Positions 1 to 8,470 of a stretch of DNA of 64,000 bases are shown here, piece after piece. The translations under genes were made by a program, and so were the position numbers. The first letter of the stretch is position 1; every line of letters starts with the position of its first letter. Location: contig NZ_JQZV01000013.1 of NCBI RefSeq assembly GCF_000769115.1, positions 922,104 through 986,103 of the forward strand, read 5' to 3'. The notes beneath the pieces were generated by a model. The model was not told the DNA's origin. It ran no database searches and worked only from the letters and a program-made list of their open reading frames with translations. The stretch comes from Porphyromonas canoris (GTDB lineage Bacteria > Bacteroidota > Bacteroidia > Bacteroidales > Porphyromonadaceae).

Positions 1-284
1 TTTTTTATGCCATGCTCCCTCATGGTTTCATCAAACAACTCCCGAAGGGACTCTTTGGAAAGATTGAGCCGGTGCCAGGCAACGCTACTCTTGCAGATGA
101 TAAGGATGGTATCGTCTCCCTCTAAAGAGATTTCTACCGACTCGGTCAGTCCTTGAGAAAGAGGGGACAAGAGCCACGCTTCGTAGACATCGCTGTAACG
201 TTTGACGGCAGACAGGAGCGAAACTTCTTCGGTGGCGTCCTGCAATACTTTGTCTATTTTATCACTTGTGTACCTGCGCTTCAT
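1..284 (-). CDS. DUF721 (DciA-like) protein, 3' end cut by window
   Basis: The frame is open from an ATG at 284 to the window edge, giving 94 codons without the stop. The protein begins MKRRYTSDKIDKVLQDATEE and has the short alpha/beta layout of the DUF721 family, including a VAWHRLNLSKESLRELF stretch in the second half. Family members are about 95-100 residues long, so only a few residues are missing. Proteins related to DciA are linked to loading of the replicative helicase; that role is family knowledge, not shown here. The start lies 6 bp after the recF stop, so the two genes are very probably co-transcribed, an arrangement common in Bacteroidetes. Confidence 0.8.
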   Translation of the reverse strand, partial: MKRRYTSDKIDKVLQDATEEVSLLSAVKRYSDVYEAWLLSPLSQGLTESVEISLEGDDTILIICKSSVAWHRLNLSKESLRELFDETMREHGIK

Positions 285-290
285 CGTCTC

Positions 291-1406
291 TCAAGCATTT
301 GATGCAATCAGAGAAAAGGTTCCCTTCTCAACCGAAAACAGATGATAGGAAGTCTCTTTCTTCTCTTTCAGTATCTTGTCCAAATAGGTTCTGTTCGTAT
401 CCGTCATGAAGATCTGACCAAACGTGTCCCCGGCTACCATGTGAATGATCTTATTCACTCTTTCCGCATCGAGTTTGTCAAAAAGATCATCCAAGAGAAG
501 AAGAGGCTTAAGCCCTGTTGCCTCCTTTAGAATATCGTACTGAGCAAGTTTTAGTGCAATAAGAAAAGTCTTGTTTTGCCCTTGCGACCCGATTTTTCTT
601 ATCAGCTCTCCGTCTATGTACATCCCGATGTCATCTTTGTGAATGCCTTGAGAGGTGTAGCCGAGTACAAAGTCTTTCTGTCTGTTATCGCGAAGAGTAG
701 CTCGGATTCCTTCTACGCTGTAATCCTCAATAGATGGCAGGTAGGAGAGCGAGACGTTGTCCTTGCTACCCGATATTTCGTTATAGAAAGAGCTGAAATG
801 AGAAGCGATTCTCTCTATCCAGTCTGTCCGGTCTTTTTGTATAAGTGCAGACTCTTGGGCGAGCTGCTCTTCGAGTATATCTAATATTTCTACGTTGGGA
901 GAAGCACTCTTTAGGATGCTGTTCCTTTGTTCTAACAGTCTCTTATGAGCGATGAGAGCTTCAAGATACTTAGGCTTTTCCTGAGAAATAAGAGTATCTA
1001 AATATTTTCTTCGCTCTTCACTTCCTCCATGTACCAAATCAAAATCTTTCGGAGAAATCATCACGACAGGAAGCTTTCCGATGTGCTCGCTCAATCGGGT
1101 ATAAGCCTTTTTATTCCTTTTGAATACTTTCTGATGCCCCGGACGGATACTGCATACTATATGCTCTTCATTTTTATTCCTTAGATAATGTGCATCGAGA
1201 AGACAGAAAGACTCATTATGACAAATAACCATGTGATCCGGAAGATAAAAATGCCCTCTAAGAAAAGAGAGATAGTATATGGCATCCAGCAAATTCGTTT
1301 TCCCCATACCATTGAGTCCGATCAAGCAGTTTATTTTGGGAGAGAAGGTCAAATGAGCCTGCTTAATGTTTTTATAGTTGCTTATGTCTATTTCTTTTAA
1401 CTGCAT
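291..1406 (-). CDS. recF: DNA replication and repair protein RecF
   Basis: This 371-residue SMC-like ATPase loads RecA at single-strand gaps together with RecO and RecR. The N-terminus has the RecF pattern KEIDISNYKNIKQAHL followed by a Walker A loop GLNGMGKTN (about residues 30-38). The signature region SQGQNKTFLIALKLAQY and the Walker B LLLLDDLFDKLD lie near residues 275-315, as expected for the family. Length matches the usual 360-375 residues. It heads a two-gene minus-strand unit with the DUF721 gene. A candidate -7 promoter element lies about 50 bp upstream. Confidence 0.97.
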   Translation of the reverse strand: MQLKEIDISNYKNIKQAHLTFSPKINCLIGLNGMGKTNLLDAIYYLSFLRGHFYLPDHMVICHNESFCLLDAHYLRNKNEEHIVCSIRPGHQKVFKRNKKAYTRLSEHIGKLPVVMISPKDFDLVHGGSEERRKYLDTLISQEKPKYLEALIAHKRLLEQRNSILKSASPNVEILDILEEQLAQESALIQKDRTDWIERIASHFSSFYNEISGSKDNVSLSYLPSIEDYSVEGIRATLRDNRQKDFVLGYTSQGIHKDDIGMYIDGELIRKIGSQGQNKTFLIALKLAQYDILKEATGLKPLLLLDDLFDKLDAERVNKIIHMVAGDTFGQIFMTDTNRTYLDKILKEKKETSYHLFSVEKGTFSLIASNA

Positions 1407-1453
1407 AGCTGTCGCAGATATTCTTTCTTCTTATTAGAAATTTTGCACACCAA

Positions 1454-1461
1454 CAAAGATA
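1454..1461 (-). promoter_or_regulatory. Candidate -7 element for recF
   Basis: TATCTTTG read on the minus strand matches the Bacteroidetes TAnnTTTG -7 consensus, about 50 bp upstream of the recF ATG. No clear -33 element was seen. Confidence 0.5.
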
Positions 1462-1914
1462 GCAATAATACATCTTTTGAAAGATGGATGTAGCGCAACG
1501 AGTAGATACAATTCTATATAGAGAAATGTCTTGTTTTGTATATTCTCGAGATCTGTGTTGTATAGAAATGTTCTATTCTTATTTCCAGAACGTATATTAT
1601 AATAGCCTGATATTATTCATCACATATGGATTTAGATATCTTACCCATAGTTTTACAATGAGCCATTTTAAGTTTTACAACTTCGTATTATGTTGCCTTT
1701 TTTATTTGTATATCAGATTGTTATAAATATTATCTGTAATGATATGTTGGAGTAGAGTGGGAATGTTTATAGATACATATCATTCTTGCGCTTTCAGCTA
1801 CGATCAAAATATTAACTCATTGAAAATCTTAATTATTATAATCATATCTATGCAGTTTGCAGGTGTTTTCTTTTAAGATTGGGAGTATGAGAACATAAAT
1901 ATATTGTCAATAGA

Positions 1915-1926
1915 ATAGATGTCTAT
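1915..1926. promoter_or_regulatory. Palindrome ATAGA-TG-TCTAT, possible XRE operator
   Basis: Two 5-bp arms separated by 2 bp sit 11 bp upstream of the candidate -7 box of the XRE gene. The position would suit autorepression by that regulator. This is inference from position and symmetry only. Confidence 0.35.
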
Positions 1927-1937
1927 ATTTAATTTTC

Positions 1938-1945
1938 TATATTTG
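1938..1945 (+). promoter_or_regulatory. Candidate -7 element for the XRE gene
   Basis: TATATTTG matches TAnnTTTG. Transcription would start near 1952 and leave a leader of about 90 bases before the ATG at 2046. Confidence 0.5.
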
Positions 1946-2045
1946 TAGATGCGTAAACAAAAATAGACGAGAACGCATTTCTAAACAAATAGATTGTTGT
2001 ATAGAAATGGATAATAGGATTTTTTCTTCTTAAAAACATAAAAGC

Positions 2046-2522
2046 ATGGACCAAACTATCAATGACAGGATAAATACTATCATGGAAAGAGAAATGCTTT
2101 CCCAAGCGGCATTTGCTGAAAAATTAGAGATCAATAGAGCCACTCTCAATCATATTTTGAGGGGAAGAAATAATCCTGGAGTTCAAATAATTGAAAAATT
2201 GATCTCAAGTTTTCCAAAATACAATGTAGAATGGATTATTTCCGGAAAAGGAGAAATATTGAAGACACCCTATTTGCAGCCTGATTTATTCCAAATAGAA
2301 CCTTCCGAAGAGGAACAAGGTGTTCCTAATGAGAGTTTTTCAATGAAACTTTTAGAAATCACGCAGAAGTTTTCCAATTTGAGTGAATCTGTGCAGAATC
2401 TATCTGCTACAATAAAAGAGGAGCAAAATGCAAATAAAAAATCCGAAAGAAGAATATCCAAAATATATGTCTATTATTCGGATAATTCCTTTGAGGTATT
2501 TACTTCGACAGATGCCCAATAA
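2046..2522 (+). CDS. XRE-family helix-turn-helix regulator
   Basis: The protein has 158 residues. Residues 1-70 form a Cro/CI-type helix-turn-helix, with the recognition pair around SQAAFAEKLEINRATLNHIL followed by the Bacteroidetes-typical VEWIISGKGE turn. Residues 100-140 are predicted coiled coil (KLLEITQKFSNLSESVQNL and on), suggesting dimerisation. The C-terminus KIYVYYSDNSFEVFTSTD has no family I know. The target is unknown. A palindrome just upstream could be its own operator. The MgtC-like gene follows 60 bp downstream on the same strand and may be co-transcribed. The leader is much more AT-rich than neighbouring genes. Confidence 0.85.
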   Translation: MDQTINDRINTIMEREMLSQAAFAEKLEINRATLNHILRGRNNPGVQIIEKLISSFPKYNVEWIISGKGEILKTPYLQPDLFQIEPSEEEQGVPNESFSMKLLEITQKFSNLSESVQNLSATIKEEQNANKKSERRISKIYVYYSDNSFEVFTSTDAQ

Positions 2523-2582
2523 AAAAAAAGCACTACTTTTGAATTATCTACTATTGGATGATTTATAAAAGAGTATGACAAC

Positions 2583-3293
2583 ATGAGTTTTTCGGAGTTT
2601 TTTGATCTATCCTGTATTTATCATGGAGGACTTCAACCTGTTGATGTTGTAGTTCGATTGCTTTATAGCGTAGTTGTCGGTATGCTTATAGGATATAATC
2701 GTCAGGTGCGCTATCAAAGAGCTGGTCTTAGGACATTTACCCTTATTACAGTTGGTAGTACTGTTGCCATGCTTATATCTATTTATCTTCCGGACATCTC
2801 CGGAATGGGGGATCCCGCCAGAATAGCAGCACAGGTGCTGTCGGGTGTGGGTTTTTTAGGGGCTGGAGCAATACTTAGAGGGCGTGGAGATAATGTTCAA
2901 GGGCTTACTACTGCAGCCGGAATATGGGTTTGTTCCGCATTGGGCTTAGCCATAGGAGCCGGTATGTATATGACATCTGCCATTGTTACCTTGCTGGTGC
3001 TCTTTGTTTTAGTAGTTATGGGATATGTTGAAGAAAAACTCGGTTTGAGACAGAAGAACCTTGGTATAAATATAGATACGACAACGGCTCTGCCCGATAT
3101 AAATGCAGTTAAAGGACTCCTTTCCTGCATGAAAGTTTCGATCTCTAATGTATCATTAGACTCTAATTTCAAAAACGATACCGGACATATTTATATAGAA
3201 GCCAAATCAAGTGGAGATAAAGTTAGCTATGAAGTAAATAAAGCCTTAGGTGAATTGGACTTTGTGAGTAGTGTGAAAACTAATACCTACTAG
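2583..3293 (+). CDS. MgtC/SapB family inner-membrane protein
   Basis: The protein has 236 residues. The first 150 contain four or five membrane segments with the MgtC/SapB signatures: RLLYSVVVGMLIGYNRQ, RAGLRTFTLITVGS, VGFLGAGAILRGR and GLTTAAGIWVCSALGLAIG. The last 80 residues (from about 155) form a soluble ACT-like regulatory domain. Family members are tied to low-Mg2+ growth and control of ATP synthase or magnesium transport in other bacteria; the role here is not known. It ends 7 bp from the convergent radA stop without a visible terminator between them. Confidence 0.9.
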   Translation: MSFSEFFDLSCIYHGGLQPVDVVVRLLYSVVVGMLIGYNRQVRYQRAGLRTFTLITVGSTVAMLISIYLPDISGMGDPARIAAQVLSGVGFLGAGAILRGRGDNVQGLTTAAGIWVCSALGLAIGAGMYMTSAIVTLLVLFVLVVMGYVEEKLGLRQKNLGINIDTTTALPDINAVKGLLSCMKVSISNVSLDSNFKNDTGHIYIEAKSSGDKVSYEVNKALGELDFVSSVKTNTY

Positions 3294-3300
3294 TTTTAGT

Positions 3301-4683
3301 TTACCTTCCACGAAATAAGAAATTAAAAGCCTGATCTACCCGGCTTACTCCTACAACCTTGATCTTATATTTATTCAAGTCTATTCCTTGCAAGTTTTGA
3401 GTTGGAATTATGATTGTCTCAAATCCTATCCTCTGTGCTTCACCAACTCTTTGCTCTATTCTACTAATAGGACGTATTTCTCCACTAAGACCAACTTCTC
3501 CCGCAACGCAGATGTTGGTTGGGATAGGAAGATCAAGATTGGATGAAAGCACGGCTGCAAGAATAGAGAGATCCAATGCCGTGTCCGATAACTTAAGTCC
3601 CCCCGTGATATTTAAGAATACATCCTTCTGTATGAGCTTAAATCCTGCACGTTTTTCCAATACGGCAAGTAGCATATTCATTCTTTTTCCATCTACTCCT
3701 GTAGAGGATCTTTGAGGTGTGCCATAAACAGCAGAACTGACAAGAGATTGTATTTCTATTAGAATTGGTCTGGCTCCTTCCATGGCACATCCTACACAAA
3801 TACCACTAAGTTGTTCTTCTCTTCTTGTTATCAAAAGCTCTGATGGATTCTCAACACCTCTCAAACCATTTTGACGCATCTCATATATCCCAATTTCGGA
3901 TGTGCTACCAAAGCGATTTTTATTAGCTCTTAATAGCCTATATTGGTAATTGGTGTCTCCTTCAAATTGCAATACCGTATCGACCAAGTGTTCCAATATC
4001 TTCGGACCGGCAATGCTACCATCTTTGGTAATATGCCCAATAAATAAAATTGGAATGTCTGTATTCTTTGCATAAGTCATAAGTCTTGTTGCGCACTCTC
4101 GTACTTGGGTAAGGCTTCCGGGAGATGAGTCTATTTGTTCTGTAAATATTGTCTGAATAGAATCTATGACTATAAGATCTGGAGAAGCCTCCTTGCAGAC
4201 ATCTAATATCTTTTCTAAGTGAGTTTCACAGTAGATTAAAAAGTTTTCGTGTGGGATGGTTGCTACCACTCTGTCAGCCCTCAGCTTTATTTGTCTTTCA
4301 CTTTCCTCGCCGGATACATACAATGTACGTATCTCTTTAGTATTTAGTAAAGATTGAAGAATAAGAGTACTTTTACCGATACCGGGCTCGCCTGCAATAA
4401 GTACAATAGATCCTTTTACCAAACCTCCTCCGAGAACTCTATTTAATTCTTTGTCTTTTAGATCCAACCTTCCAGCCTCTTTGCCTGAGACTTCTTTTAG
4501 TATCTTAAAAGAACTATTTTCTTTATTGGGAGATATACCTCTAAGTACATGAGGGGTGTCCTTTACTTTATATTCAGATAAAGTGTTCCATGCACCACAC
4601 ATAGGACACTTGCCGGACCATTTGGAAAACTCATTTCCACACTCTTTACATAGGAATATTACTTTATCCACGTTCTTACCCAT
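3301..4683 (-). CDS. radA: DNA repair protein RadA (Sms)
   Basis: This 460-residue RecA-like branch-migration helicase acts in homologous recombination. Visible features are the N-terminal four-cysteine zinc motif (LCKECGNEF and GKCPMCGAW, residues 11-32), Walker A GEPGIGKST near 97, the RadA-specific KNRFG motif (LRANKNRFGSTSEIG) near 255, and the C-terminal Lon-like domain ending in the VAGEVGLSGEIRPI region. Length is typical. It is the last gene of a minus-strand unit of four, 22 bp after the fucokinase gene. Confidence 0.97.
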   Translation of the reverse strand: MGKNVDKVIFLCKECGNEFSKWSGKCPMCGAWNTLSEYKVKDTPHVLRGISPNKENSSFKILKEVSGKEAGRLDLKDKELNRVLGGGLVKGSIVLIAGEPGIGKSTLILQSLLNTKEIRTLYVSGEESERQIKLRADRVVATIPHENFLIYCETHLEKILDVCKEASPDLIVIDSIQTIFTEQIDSSPGSLTQVRECATRLMTYAKNTDIPILFIGHITKDGSIAGPKILEHLVDTVLQFEGDTNYQYRLLRANKNRFGSTSEIGIYEMRQNGLRGVENPSELLITRREEQLSGICVGCAMEGARPILIEIQSLVSSAVYGTPQRSSTGVDGKRMNMLLAVLEKRAGFKLIQKDVFLNITGGLKLSDTALDLSILAAVLSSNLDLPIPTNICVAGEVGLSGEIRPISRIEQRVGEAQRIGFETIIIPTQNLQGIDLNKYKIKVVGVSRVDQAFNFLFRGR

Positions 4684-4705
4684 ATACTAATGCAAATTAT
4701 TTCTT

Positions 4706-5950
4706 TTAAGAAGAAGTTACTTGAAGACCTTTTAGAGAAAGAGACATTTCACTTAAGCGTGCATTTTTCTTCTTTATGAAATCATTCTCTAGTGTTTCCT
4801 TTATCATATTTACTGCTGTCAGGTCTTTTGCCACGATGTACAAGTAACCGCCACCTCCTGCTCCGGGTAACTTATAGCCTAAAGCCCAATCATCTATCGC
4901 AGAAATCAGGTATTCTATTTCGGGAGTAGATACACCGGAATCTAATCTCTTATTAAGCTCCCATGCCTCTTTCAGAAGACTTCCATACGTTGTTATATCT
5001 CCCTTTTTTATAGCGTGTTCTACTGCGTAGCTATGGGTCTTGATCTCTCTTAGTATATCTAATGTCTGAATATCTTGATCAATCACTCTATTTACGATCT
5101 CAACTAAGATATTTTTTGCTGTTCTTGTTATGCCTGTGTAATATAGCATGTGATAGGATCCATAGAGAGGGTCAGTGAAAAGTGTATTTGGCAGTGTTGT
5201 GGCATATGGCTGTTGTAAAATAGATGCTTCAGACTCTATAACCTTTATTCCTCCATACATTCCTCCAAATTGATCTTGCCAGCCGCCTCCGGTAGTTAGC
5301 AGTTGTTCTACGGCAAGAGTCCTTTGAGCGATTTCTTCAAGGCTCCATTCAAATCCAAGGAAATTGCTGAGAGCTCCCAAACATGCAGAGCATAGAAGAG
5401 AACTTGTACCAAGCCCTGATCCTGCTGGAATACAAGAAAGCATGGTCAGCTCTATTCCATACCCAAGCTGTTTCAGATATTCCTCTAAAGACTTAAAGAT
5501 ATGACTATTGAACTTTGGGCTCAAACCACACAAACATAGAGCTGCTTTAGGAATACTGAATGGAGAACCAACTTTGTCAAATTCCTCCAACATATCCAAA
5601 GTGGTGATTTTTTCATCTAGTCCGGCGTCTATAGAGCGTAGTATTATATGAAGTTCTGGTGTTGGTTTTACAAAGACCTGAAGAGGCTCTTGACCATTGA
5701 CATTTATAGCCATATTTATGACACGTCCTCCATCTGTCATGCTATAAGGAGGTGTATCTGTCCATCCCCCTGCCAAATCAATTCTCACAGGAGACCTGCT
5801 CCACACAATTTGATCCATAAAGACCTTTCTACTTGGGTAGAGAGTTTGCTTAAAGTAGGGAGCTACTATTTGTGATCTGATATCACCGGATCTTTTCAAA
5901 TTCAAATTTGTTCCCAATATTTCTTTACGGGGAACTTTTTTGTTCTTCAT
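4706..5950 (-). CDS. L-fucokinase half of a split Fkp (GHMP kinase)
   Basis: This 414-residue protein corresponds to the C-terminal kinase part of Bacteroides Fkp, which phosphorylates L-fucose to fucose-1-phosphate. It carries the GHMP signatures: substrate loop IVWSRSPVRIDLAGGWTDTP near 49, ATP loop PAGSGLGTSS near 175, LLTTGGGWQDQFGG, and the third motif LPGAGGGGYLYIVA near 365. Its ATG overlaps the stop of the upstream pyrophosphorylase gene in an ATGA junction, so translation is probably coupled. In the Bacteroides enzyme both activities sit on one chain of about 950 residues joined by a helical linker. Here the halves total 844 residues, so most of the linker seems absent. Confidence 0.93.
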   Translation of the reverse strand: MKNKKVPRKEILGTNLNLKRSGDIRSQIVAPYFKQTLYPSRKVFMDQIVWSRSPVRIDLAGGWTDTPPYSMTDGGRVINMAINVNGQEPLQVFVKPTPELHIILRSIDAGLDEKITTLDMLEEFDKVGSPFSIPKAALCLCGLSPKFNSHIFKSLEEYLKQLGYGIELTMLSCIPAGSGLGTSSLLCSACLGALSNFLGFEWSLEEIAQRTLAVEQLLTTGGGWQDQFGGMYGGIKVIESEASILQQPYATTLPNTLFTDPLYGSYHMLYYTGITRTAKNILVEIVNRVIDQDIQTLDILREIKTHSYAVEHAIKKGDITTYGSLLKEAWELNKRLDSGVSTPEIEYLISAIDDWALGYKLPGAGGGGYLYIVAKDLTAVNMIKETLENDFIKKKNARLSEMSLSLKGLQVTSS

Positions 5951-7239
5951 TCTCTATATAGTTCTTCAAAGTCGGTCATACTTCCCAATTCTTTGGCAGA
6001 AATCTTGGGGATTTTTTTATATGTTTCTAAAACCTCTTTGTTATTGCTTTTGAGGTAGTATAGATGCCATTGGGATAACCATTCTCCCACAAAGGCAAGT
6101 ACATCTATATCTTCAGAACAAGGGAAGAGAGGTAGTTCATAAATATCAGTAGTTATAGATAGACCTGTCATTTGGGCAAACTCAGACAATGGGGCATTTA
6201 CAAAAGAAGTCTCACCTGTGGCTGTTCCTCTGAACAAATCATCTATGCCATATACTCTAAGGCACTTTAGACCGTTTTTCAAAGGTAGAAAATCCAAACA
6301 TACACCATTCGGAAGCTCCCAACCTTTCATTTCTTTTGGAATATGAGTAAGGATATTATCTCCTTTCAGAATCCATTTATCATTTAGTTCTGAGCAATCT
6401 ATCCAGCAAGATTCCTTTATATCCAAGTTTAGGGATTTTGCAGATCTTAGCAAGTCTTTACTGGATCCGAAGTGATAGAAATAAGAGTCGGAAGAATCAT
6501 ACATTACACCTATTGAGAGTTTATGCCTTTTTATTATATCCGGGAAAGAGGAATATAAATCAAAATAATTTAGTTCTCTTCCTTTCCCTCTGCTACTCTT
6601 GAATAGAAGGTCTGAAGCCTTTTGGGAAAGCAACCAAAGTCCAGAGTCTATTGCAATCTCAAATTTTTCTTGAAGCATCTCAAGTTGTTGCACTAAAGGC
6701 TTTTGTAAGACTTGTATCGGAATAGAGAAAATATCTGCATTTTGAGAAACAATAAAAACTCCATGTTTTGAAGCTTTCTCTAACTCGCCTTTTACACCTA
6801 TACACAATAGATCATAGTGTGGAATAAAGGGAACTTGCTTTAGATCCAATAGCACATCACCACATGAAATAGCTGTGCGATAAAACCCATCTGTATCGGA
6901 CTCTAAAAAAGAGTCTATCGTTTCTACCTGGATGTCTAAAAGTGTTTTATAAACTTTCCCGGGAAGAGGCATCATCACCTTTCCTTGTACCGAGTAGGCA
7001 GGAAGTCTTCTACTTTCGCCATCACTATTTATCACAATCTCTCTGTGATATAACTTTCCCCTCTTATCACGAGCTTGCATTATGGCATATACCGAACCTC
7101 CTCCAGATCCCAATTTAGCATTTGGAGGATCTGAGCAGAAGAATATATCTCTGTCCTCTCCCTTTTTAGGAAAAGAATTTAGATATTCAACATGATTTGA
7201 TGGAAGAGAAACTATGTAGATGCTTTCATGCATAGCCAA
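5947..7239 (-). CDS. Fucose-1-phosphate guanylyltransferase half of a split Fkp
   Basis: This 430-residue protein resembles the N-terminal half of Bacteroides Fkp, which makes GDP-L-fucose from fucose-1-phosphate and GTP. The start region VSLPSNHVEYLN and the nucleotide-binding loop FFCSDPPNAKLGSGGGSVY (about 33-51) match the family. A beta-helix-like C-terminal part follows, around GWELPNGVCLDFLPL. The chain ends with KISAKELGSMTDFEELYRE, close to where the linker begins in the fused enzyme. The stop overlaps the kinase ATG by 4 bp (ATGA). GDP-fucose would feed fucosylation of surface glycans or O-glycans. Confidence 0.9.
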   Translation of the reverse strand: MAMHESIYIVSLPSNHVEYLNSFPKKGEDRDIFFCSDPPNAKLGSGGGSVYAIMQARDKRGKLYHREIVINSDGESRRLPAYSVQGKVMMPLPGKVYKTLLDIQVETIDSFLESDTDGFYRTAISCGDVLLDLKQVPFIPHYDLLCIGVKGELEKASKHGVFIVSQNADIFSIPIQVLQKPLVQQLEMLQEKFEIAIDSGLWLLSQKASDLLFKSSRGKGRELNYFDLYSSFPDIIKRHKLSIGVMYDSSDSYFYHFGSSKDLLRSAKSLNLDIKESCWIDCSELNDKWILKGDNILTHIPKEMKGWELPNGVCLDFLPLKNGLKCLRVYGIDDLFRGTATGETSFVNAPLSEFAQMTGLSITTDIYELPLFPCSEDIDVLAFVGEWLSQWHLYYLKSNNKEVLETYKKIPKISAKELGSMTDFEELYRE

Positions 7240-7255
7240 ACAAAACTATTTCTCG

Positions 7256-7774
7256 TTATGACTTTATAAATTCGGCATAGTCTTCACAACTTTTTTGCAA
7301 ACGCTCAGGAGTCATATTTACCTCCGCTCCATATAATGCAAAAATGCGTCCGGACTTAGCTCTGACAAAACCTGCGGAACCTTTGACAAAGCTAAGATAA
7401 GTCTCTAATGATATTCCTGCATCAAAAACGAACTCCGGAGCACCGGTACTTACAGCCACGTCTATAAGTTTTCCCTCCATCTTATCTCCGTTTTCTCCGT
7501 ATGCCCAACCTTCGCACCAAACGGTGTCCATCCACTCTTTCATAATGGATGGTACCATGTACCAATACAATGGAAACTGCAAAATGATTCTATCATATTC
7601 CGACAATATCTCTTGCTCTTTTTTTATATCAAAGCCCTTCTCTTCACAATGCTCCGAAAGGACTCGTATCATCACATTCAGCTCTTCACTATTAGCTTGA
7701 ATGTACTCACACCATGCCCTGTTTATAACAGACTTTTCAAGATGTGGATGTCCTACTACTACTAATGTTTTCAA
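7256..7774 (-). CDS. NAD(P)H-quinone reductase-like flavoprotein
   Basis: The protein has 172 residues with the flavodoxin-like fold of the KefF/MdaB family. Residues 1-12 (MKTLVVVGHPHL) form the first strand and phosphate loop. YDRIILQFPLYWYMVPSIMKEWMDTV (from about 60) is the family core, followed by YGENGDKMEGKL and a later loop with DVAVSTGAPEF. It probably reduces quinones using FMN and NAD(P)H; the substrate is not known. It is first in a unit with the Fkp halves and radA (16-bp gap). The functional link to fucose salvage is not obvious. Confidence 0.85.
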   Translation of the reverse strand: MKTLVVVGHPHLEKSVINRAWCEYIQANSEELNVMIRVLSEHCEEKGFDIKKEQEILSEYDRIILQFPLYWYMVPSIMKEWMDTVWCEGWAYGENGDKMEGKLIDVAVSTGAPEFVFDAGISLETYLSFVKGSAGFVRAKSGRIFALYGAEVNMTPERLQKSCEDYAEFIKS

Positions 7775-7804
7775 TGTTCAATATGGTTTAAGTTGATTTT
7801 ATCA

Positions 7805-7812
7805 CAAATGTA
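7805..7812 (-). promoter_or_regulatory. Candidate -7 element for the quinone reductase-Fkp-radA unit
   Basis: TACATTTG on the minus strand, about 35 bp upstream of the flavoprotein ATG at 7774, matches TAnnTTTG. Confidence 0.55.
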
Positions 7813-7898
7813 GGTATTTATTTTAAGAGCATTTCCTACTTCTGCTAAATGGAGAGACTGATCTCTATTGATCTAAGTTGTTTAAGAAAATGGTATTT

Positions 7899-8318
7899 GA
7901 AGAAAGCACTAAAGGTTTTGAGAGAAAGCACTAAAGGTTTTGGAGAAAAGCACTAAAGGTTTTGGAGAAAAGCACTAAAGGTTTTGCCGAAAAGCACTAA
8001 AGGTTTTGCCGAAAAGCACTAAAGGTTTTGGATAAAAGCACTAAAGGTTTTGGATAAAAGCACTAAAGGTTTTGGATAAAAGCACTAAAGGTTTTGGAGA
8101 AAAGCACTAAAGGTTTTGAAGAAAAGCACTAAAGGTTTTGGAGAAAAGCACTAAAGGTTTCGGAGGAAAGCACTAAAGGTTTCGGGGAAAAGCACTAAAG
8201 GTTTCGGGGAAAAGCACTAAAGGTTTCGGAGAAAGTATCTAATCTTTTCGGGGAAAGTACCTAATCTTTTTGTGGAAAGTACCTAATCTTTTTTCGCAAA
8301 GCACTAAAGGTTTTGGGA
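7899..8318. repeat. Tandem array 1: 19 copies, 22-bp period
   Basis: The core AAAGCACTAAAGGTTTT recurs at 7905 and then every 22 bp to 8213 (15 copies). One interval is 21 bp, followed by three variants (AGTATCTAATCTTTT or AGTACCTAATCTTTT type), and a final standard copy at 8300. Only the 4-5 bases between cores vary (GGAG, GCCG, GGAT, GAAG, CGGGG). The array fills the gap between the quinone reductase gene and the SusC promoter. There are no spacers, so it is not CRISPR. The unit contains CTAAAGGT, whose reverse complement ACCTTTAG also occurs once at 8354-8361 beside the SusC promoter. Confidence 0.95.
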
Positions 8319-8358
8319 TATTGATAATTATCTTTTCAAGGAATAGAGCCTGTACCTT

Positions 8359-8374
8359 TAGGTATTAATACCTA
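8359..8374. promoter_or_regulatory. 16-bp perfect palindrome abutting the susC -7 box
   Basis: TAGGTATTAATACCTA is a perfect 16-bp palindrome whose last two bases are the first two of the TACCTTTG -7 element. TACCTTT also occurs twice, 20 bp apart, across it. A dimeric regulator bound here would cover the core promoter. This is a positional inference. Confidence 0.6.
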
Positions 8375-8380
8375 CCTTTG
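8373..8380 (+). promoter_or_regulatory. Candidate -7 element for the susCD operon
   Basis: TACCTTTG matches TAnnTTTG. Transcription would start near 8387, about 84 bases before the ATG at 8471. Confidence 0.6.
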
Positions 8381-8470
8381 CAAGACTTTTCTAAAAATGG
8401 TTCTACAGATTTATGAAGCTAAATCTGTAGAACTTTACATTTTGTGTCATTTTAATTGTATCAATTATTT

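Larger units (their letters stand above)
1407..2045. other. AT-rich divergent intergenic region
   Basis: This gene-free stretch of about 640 bp lies between the divergent recF and XRE genes. It is very AT-rich. It holds the recF promoter candidate near 1457, the XRE promoter candidate near 1940, and two copies of TTGTATAGAAATG (about 1558 and 1995). The 80-codon ORF inside it has no recognisable protein features. I see no RNA gene. Confidence 0.6.

Noticed and set aside
1484..1726. 80-codon ORF in the AT-rich gap
   Set aside because: Composition is Phe/Tyr/Cys-rich as expected for random AT-rich sequence, with no promoter, signal or family features.
4668..4676. TTATCCACG as a DnaA box
   Set aside because: It is a single near-match inside the radA coding start, with no second copy nearby.
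5947..5950. Sequencing frameshift as the cause of the split Fkp
   Set aside because: The missing linker of about 100 residues and the ATGA coupling cannot be produced by one indel, so fission is preferred.
7899..8318. CRISPR array
   Set aside because: There are no unique spacers; units follow each other with only 4-5 variable bases. No cas gene is in the window.
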